In this document: positions 59,234 to 64,000 of the stretch, one piece after another
How positions within the stretch are numbered: position 1 is the first letter of the stretch
Layout of the letters: every line of letters begins with the position of its first letter
NCBI GenBank assembly: GCA_018067045.1
Contig: JAGPVL010000017.1
Location: 1 to 64,000 of the forward strand
Direction: 5' to 3'
From: Gammaproteobacteria bacterium
GTDB taxonomy: Bacteria; Pseudomonadota; Gammaproteobacteria; Pseudomonadales; Alcanivoracaceae
DNA length: 64,000 nucleotides
Notes under the pieces: model-generated
The model's input: only the letters and a program-made list of their open reading frames with translations
Database searches by the model: none
What the model was told of the DNA's origin: nothing
Translations under genes and position numbers: made by a program

Positions 59234-61918
59234 ATGACGGATCTCGCCAAAGAAGTCACCCCAGTCAATATTGAAGACGAGCTAAAACAGTCGTATCTCG
59301 ATTACGCCATGAGCGTCATTGTTGGTCGTGCATTGCCTGATGTGCGTGACGGCCTTAAGCCCGTCCACAGGCGCGTATTGTTCGCCATGCACGAGCTGAG
59401 CAACGATTGGAATAAGGCTTATAAAAAGTCGGCCCGTGTGGTTGGTGATGTGATCGGTAAATATCACCCGCACGGCGACTCCGCTGTGTACGACACCATT
59501 GTTCGTATGGCACAGCCATTTTCCCTGCGTTATATGTTGGTCGATGGCCAAGGTAACTTTGGTTCGATTGACGGCGATAACGCGGCGGCTATGCGATACA
59601 CCGAAGTGCGCATGGCAAAAATCGCCCATGAACTAATTGCCGACCTCGATAAAGAAACCGTTGATTTCGTACCAAACTACGACGGCACCGAGCAAATTCC
59701 TGCGGTCATGCCAACGCGCGTTCCGAACCTGCTGGTGAACGGTTCGTCCGGTATTGCTGTCGGCATGGCAACTAATATTCCGCCGCATAATCTTGGCGAA
59801 GTCGTCGATGCTTGCCTCGCGCTGATTGATAACAGCGAGCTGACCATTGACGAGTTGATGGAATATATCCTCGGCCCAGATTTTCCTACCGCCGGCATTA
59901 TTAACGGTCGCGCTGGCATCGTGTTGGCATACCGCACGGGCCGTGGTCGGGTATATACGCGCGCGCGCGCTGAAATCGAAGATATGGAGCGCGGTGGCAA
60001 GCAGGCCATTATCGTTACCGAAATTCCGTATCAGGTGAACAAATCGCGATTGATCGAAAAGATTGCCGAGCTTGTTAAAGATAAGAAGATTGAAGGCATT
60101 ACTGAGCTGCGCGACGAATCTGATAAAGACGGCATGCGTATTGTTATCGAGCTACGTCGTGGCGAAGTACCAGAAGTGGTACTGAACAACCTCTATAGCC
60201 AAACACAAATGGAAAATGTGTTCGGCATTAATATGGTTGCGTTAATCGACGGTCAGCCGCGCACACTCAATCTTAAGCAGATTCTTGAAGCCTTTATTCG
60301 TCATCGTCGCGAAGTGGTAACACGTAGAACGGTGTATGAATTACGTAAAGCGCGTGAAAAGGGCCATGTGTTAGAAGGCCTCGCGGTTGCGCTATCAAAT
60401 ATCGATCCGGTCATTGCGTTAATTAAAGAATCCACCAGTGGCGCGGAAGCGAAAGAGCGCTTGATCGCACAGGGTTGGGCTCCGGGCAATGTGACCGGCA
60501 TGCTCGAACGTGCTGGTGGCGATGATGCATGTCGGCCCGATGGTTTGGGTGATGAGTTTGGCATGCGCGATGGCAAGTACTACTTGTCGGTGGATCAGGC
60601 GCAAGCGATTCTTGATTTACGTTTGCAAAAACTGACCGGCCTTGAGCAAGAAAAGTTGGTCCAAGATTATCAACTATTGCTTGAGAGAATTATCGAGCTA
60701 AGCAAAATTCTGAATGATCCAGAAGAGTTGCTCAGAGTGATTCGTGAAGAGCTAAATGCTGTTCGTGATGAATACGCAGATGAGCGTCGCTCTGAAATTC
60801 AGGCTTCCCGTGAAGATTTCACGATGGAAGATTTGATTGCAGAAGAAACCGTTGTTGTGACCTTGTCGAATGGCGGTTACGCGAAGGTTCAGCCGATTGA
60901 TACCTATCGTGCGCAGAAGCGTGGCGGTCGTGGTAAAGCGGCGACGGCAGTGAAAGACGAAGATTATGTTGATCACCTGCTTGTTGCGGGCACGCACGAT
61001 ACGTTGCTGTGCTTCACCAGCGAAGGCAAGGTTTTCTGGTTGCGTGTTTTCGAATTGCCGCAAGGTGGTCGTAACTCACGCGGCAAGCCGATTGTGAATT
61101 TGATTCCGTCGTTGCGTCCAGAAGAACGTATTACTGCCATTTTGCCGATTCCCAAAGAGATGGAAAGTAAGTTCATCTTTATGGCGACCAGCAATGGCAC
61201 GGTGAAGAAAGTGGATATGCAAGCGTTCTCGCGTCCACGTTCGACCGGTTTGATCGCGATTGAATTGGACGAGGGTAACCACCTTGTGAACGTCGCACTG
61301 ACCAACGGCAGCCAAGACATTATGTTGGTTGCGAACACTGGCAAAGCGGTTCGTTTTGATGAAAATGCGGTGCGGCCAATGGGTCGTACGGCGCGTGGTG
61401 TGCGTGGCATGCGCTTGAAAGAAGGCCAGGAAGTCATTGCACTGGTTGTGCCTGAAGAGGGCGGCGAATTGTTGACGGCCTCCGAAAATGGTTACGGCAA
61501 GCGCACAGATATTACTGAGTACCCAGCCAAGGGTCGTGGCGGCCAAGGCATTATTGCCATGGTTGTGAATGATCGTAATGGTCAGTTGGTCGGCGCGACG
61601 CAGGTCTTTGGCGGCGAAGATATTATGCTGATCTCTAACCAAGGCACCTTGGTGCGTACACGAGTTGATGAAGTGAGCACGCTGGGGCGTAATACTCAGG
61701 GCGTGACACTGATTCGACTTGGCGAAAAAGAGACCCTGGTCGGTGTGGAGCCAATTCCTGAGCTTGAAGGTCTTGATGACGAAGAGCTTGAGGTTGATGT
61801 CGAAGGCGGCCTAGAAGAAAGTGCAGTATCTGGAACGGCTGACGCCGCTGCGGAAGTTGTTTCCGCTGACGTGTCCGCAACCGAAGGTGACGCCGACGAG
61901 ACGGCGTCAGAGGAATAA
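59234..61918 (+). CDS. gyrA: DNA gyrase subunit A
   Basis: ATG at 59234 ([10 protein letters not shown]) gives 894 residues. The subunit cuts and reseals DNA. The quinolone region has Ser83 and Asp87 (GDSAVYD), the susceptible state in E. coli numbering. The active-site Tyr is in [11 protein letters not shown]. The C-terminal wrapping domain has GyrA boxes (QKRGGRGK) and an acidic Asp/Glu-rich tail. serC follows after 16 bases. Confidence 0.98.
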   Translation: MTDLAKEVTPVNIEDELKQSYLDYAMSVIVGRALPDVRDGLKPVHRRVLFAMHELSNDWNKAYKKSARVVGDVIGKYHPHGDSAVYDTIVRMAQPFSLRYMLVDGQGNFGSIDGDNAAAMRYTEVRMAKIAHELIADLDKETVDFVPNYDGTEQIPAVMPTRVPNLLVNGSSGIAVGMATNIPPHNLGEVVDACLALIDNSELTIDELMEYILGPDFPTAGIINGRAGIVLAYRTGRGRVYTRARAEIEDMERGGKQAIIVTEIPYQVNKSRLIEKIAELVKDKKIEGITELRDESDKDGMRIVIELRRGEVPEVVLNNLYSQTQMENVFGINMVALIDGQPRTLNLKQILEAFIRHRREVVTRRTVYELRKAREKGHVLEGLAVALSNIDPVIALIKESTSGAEAKERLIAQGWAPGNVTGMLERAGGDDACRPDGLGDEFGMRDGKYYLSVDQAQAILDLRLQKLTGLEQEKLVQDYQLLLERIIELSKILNDPEELLRVIREELNAVRDEYADERRSEIQASREDFTMEDLIAEETVVVTLSNGGYAKVQPIDTYRAQKRGGRGKAATAVKDEDYVDHLLVAGTHDTLLCFTSEGKVFWLRVFELPQGGRNSRGKPIVNLIPSLRPEERITAILPIPKEMESKFIFMATSNGTVKKVDMQAFSRPRSTGLIAIELDEGNHLVNVALTNGSQDIMLVANTGKAVRFDENAVRPMGRTARGVRGMRLKEGQEVIALVVPEEGGELLTASENGYGKRTDITEYPAKGRGGQGIIAMVVNDRNGQLVGATQVFGGEDIMLISNQGTLVRTRVDEVSTLGRNTQGVTLIRLGEKETLVGVEPIPELEGLDDEELEVDVEGGLEESAVSGTADAAAEVVSADVSATEGDADETASEE

Positions 61919-61934
61919 TTACCGGGGTTTATGC

Positions 61935-63014
61935 ATGACACGTGCGTTTAACTTTTGCGCCGGTCCGGCCGCGTTGCCGGAAGAGGTTTTAAAGAAAGCT
62001 CAGGCAGAAATGCTCGACTACGCAGGTCGTGGTCTGTCCGTGATGGAGATGAGTCATCGCTCTGCAGAGTTTGTCGCGATAGCGGCACGTGCAGAGCAGG
62101 ACTTGCGCGACCTGTTGGGCATTAGTGACGACTACGCAGTGCTGTTTGTACAGGGCGGAGCGTCGCAGCAGTTCTCCATGGTACCGATGAATTTGCTGCC
62201 TGCCGGCGGTGTGGCTGATTACGTCAACACCGGACAGTGGTCCAGTAAAGCGATTAAAGAAGCGCAGCGCTTTGGTGATGTTAATGTCGTCGCCAGCAGC
62301 AAAGATAAAAACTTTAGCTATGTGCCTTCGCAGTCGGATTGGGCGCCTTCAAAGAATGCGGCGTACTTGCATTACACGCCTAATGAAACCATTGGTGGCG
62401 TAGAGTATAACTTTACCCCTCAGACCAATGTGCCGTTAGTGGCCGACTACTCTTCCTCTATATTGTCGCGACCATTGGATGTATCAAAGTTTGGATTGAT
62501 TTACGCGGGCGCCCAGAAAAATATTGGCCCGGCGGGTCTGACTTTGGTTATTGTGCGCAAAGAGTTGCTTGGCCACGCGTCTAACGCGGTACCAGCGATG
62601 CTTAACTACAAAACCTTCGCTGATAACGACTCCATGTATAACACGCCACCAACTTACGGTTGGTACCTTGCCGGTTTGGTGTTTGCATGGCTGAAAGAGC
62701 AGGGCGGGTTGCAGGCCATCGGTGAGCTGAATCAGCGTAAGGCCGATAAGCTGTATGGTTATATTGATGCGAGTGGGTTCTATAGCAATCCGGTGCAGGT
62801 TGATTGCCGAAGCCTGATGAATATACCGTTTGCGTTAGCGGACGATGCGTTGGATAGAGTATTTTTGAAAGAAGCGGAGCAGGCTGGCCTGCTGAACCTT
62901 GCGGGGCACCGTTCGGTTGGTGGAATGCGCGCCAGCATATACAACGCGGTACCAGAAGCGGCCGTGGATGCATTGATTGATTTTATGAAGGACTTTGCTA
63001 AACGCAATGGCTGA
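61935..63014 (+). CDS. serC: Phosphoserine aminotransferase
   Basis: ATG at 61935 gives 359 residues (MTRAFNFCAGPAALP). It makes phosphoserine and also serves pyridoxal phosphate synthesis. The cofactor Lys is in YAGAQKNIGPAG. Residues GRGLSVMEMSHRS and HYTPNETIGGVEY are typical. Overlaps pheA by eight bases. Confidence 0.97.
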   Translation: MTRAFNFCAGPAALPEEVLKKAQAEMLDYAGRGLSVMEMSHRSAEFVAIAARAEQDLRDLLGISDDYAVLFVQGGASQQFSMVPMNLLPAGGVADYVNTGQWSSKAIKEAQRFGDVNVVASSKDKNFSYVPSQSDWAPSKNAAYLHYTPNETIGGVEYNFTPQTNVPLVADYSSSILSRPLDVSKFGLIYAGAQKNIGPAGLTLVIVRKELLGHASNAVPAMLNYKTFADNDSMYNTPPTYGWYLAGLVFAWLKEQGGLQAIGELNQRKADKLYGYIDASGFYSNPVQVDCRSLMNIPFALADDALDRVFLKEAEQAGLLNLAGHRSVGGMRASIYNAVPEAAVDALIDFMKDFAKRNG

Positions 63015-64000
63015 TAACACGAAAGATATACCGACACTTGAGCAACTACGCGAACAAATTGACGCGTTGGATATTGCCCTGCAAGACATGCTGAACCAGC
63101 GTGCAACGCTGGCGCAGCAGGTTGCCCATGTGAAAAAAGCTGGCGAGGAAGTGCCGATTTTTTATCGCCCTGAGCGCGAGGCGCAGGTGTTGCGTAACGT
63201 AAAGGAGCGCAATAAAGGGCCGCTTGACGCTGAAGTCGTGGCGCGCTTGTTTCGTGAAGTGATGTCGGCTTGCCTCGCGTTGGAACAAAAAACGCGTGTC
63301 GCATTTCTTGGCCCAGAAGGTACCTTTACCCATCAAGCCGCGTTAAAACATTTTGGCCATGGTGTCGATGTTGCACCGCTCAATGCGATCGATGAGGTTT
63401 TTCGTGAAGTGGAAGCCGGGGCTGCCGATTACGGTGTCGTGCCGGTAGAGAACTCAACGGAAGGTGTCGTCAATCATACCCTTGATTCTTTTATGGGATC
63501 GACGCTGAAGGTTTGTGGTGAAGTTGAGTTGCGTATTCATCATCACTTAATGGCAGGGGCAAATACTCAGCGTGAGAAGATATCCCGTGTTTATTCGCAT
63601 CAGCAAACGCTAGCGCAGTGCCGTAAATGGCTCGACGCAAATATGCCTGGAGCAGAACGTATTGCTGTGAGTTCTAACGCGCAAGCCGCAAAGCGCCTAG
63701 AGGGTGAGTGGAATGCGGCAGCAATCGCGGGCGAAATGGCCGCTGAGCTATACCAGCTGGATGTTATTCAAAACAATATTGAAGATCGCCCAGATAACAC
63801 CACACGCTTTATTATTATTGGACGGCAAGACACGCCTGCATCCGGAAATGATAAAACCAGTATTTCCGTAAGCGGAAAAAATCGTCCTGGCTTGCTGTAT
63901 CACGTGCTGGAACCTTTCCAGTCCCGTGGCATTAATCTGACCCGTCTCGAGTCGCGCCCGTCGCGCACCGAAAAGTGGAACTATGTGTTCTTTATTGATC
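63007..64000 (+). CDS. pheA: Bifunctional chorismate mutase/prephenate dehydratase (P-protein), cut by window end
   Basis: Starts at ATG 63007, overlapping the serC stop, and is open to the window end (331 residues seen). An AroQ-type chorismate mutase (LREQIDALDIALQDMLNQRATLAQQVAHVKK) is followed by the dehydratase (RVAFLGPEGTFTHQAA, VPVENSTEGVV, NTTRFIIIG) and the beginning of an ACT domain (ISVSGKNRPGLLYHVLEPF), where phenylalanine feedback usually acts. It makes phenylpyruvate. Confidence 0.97.
   Translation, partial: MADNTKDIPTLEQLREQIDALDIALQDMLNQRATLAQQVAHVKKAGEEVPIFYRPEREAQVLRNVKERNKGPLDAEVVARLFREVMSACLALEQKTRVAFLGPEGTFTHQAALKHFGHGVDVAPLNAIDEVFREVEAGAADYGVVPVENSTEGVVNHTLDSFMGSTLKVCGEVELRIHHHLMAGANTQREKISRVYSHQQTLAQCRKWLDANMPGAERIAVSSNAQAAKRLEGEWNAAAIAGEMAAELYQLDVIQNNIEDRPDNTTRFIIIGRQDTPASGNDKTSISVSGKNRPGLLYHVLEPFQSRGINLTRLESRPSRTEKWNYVFFID

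Overview
The window is a bacterial chromosome segment, most likely from a marine-type gammaproteobacterium of the Pseudomonadales/Cellvibrionales kind. This rests on gene order: pncC-recA-recX with a LexA box, alaS-lysC-csrA-tRNA-Ser, dnaX-ybaB-recR behind the 4.5S RNA gene, rnd-ycgL-ycgN, and mtaD-ubiG-mupP-yciK divergent from gyrA-serC-pheA. The assignment is inference from content and order; no species is named.

Positions 1-13030 are an accessory island. It holds four headless or truncated toxin modules, each followed by one or more putative immunity genes: a broken toxin remnant with a 507-aa partner, a PD-(D/E)XK-like toxin with a 450-aa partner, a third toxin with a 470-aa partner, and a fourth PD-(D/E)XK-like toxin with two partners. 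The three large partner proteins look like divergent members of one family. Modules are separated by short repeats whose core is GGACACGCA or its inverse. These match the style of repeat mobilised by REP-associated tyrosine (Y1/HUH) transposases, and one such transposase gene, apparently truncated at its 3' end by a repeat copy, sits inside the array. Two toxin frames begin directly after the same repeat in the same reading phase. This looks like a silent or orphan cassette store for a polymorphic toxin whose main gene lies outside the window.

Positions 13030-30360 are core genome: a signal peptidase-like protein, a CorA-type transporter, an MscS channel, recombination genes, alaS, lysC, csrA, two tRNAs, the iron genes bfd and bfr, a thioesterase/alcohol dehydrogenase pair and a GAPDH-family enzyme. 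Positions 30600-37700 hold a membrane GGDEF/EAL protein, ffs, dnaX (with an apparent programmed -1 frameshift signal), ybaB, recR and an acyl-CoA dehydrogenase.

Positions 37700-54850 are dominated by a TRAP-like uptake system: four paralogous periplasmic binding proteins, one large fused permease, a lipoprotein resembling the TRAP T component, and an overlooked 55-aa membrane protein. Interspersed are a secreted lipase with its dedicated foldase in divergent orientation, gpmA, rnd, ycgL, ycgN, a HIT protein, a PilZ protein and an ABC1/UbiB-like kinase.

Positions 55220-64000 hold the mtaD-ubiG-mupP-yciK operon on the minus strand and gyrA-serC-pheA on the plus strand; pheA runs off the window. 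REP-like palindromes with the core GCTTGC-TTGCAAGC are scattered through intergenic gaps.
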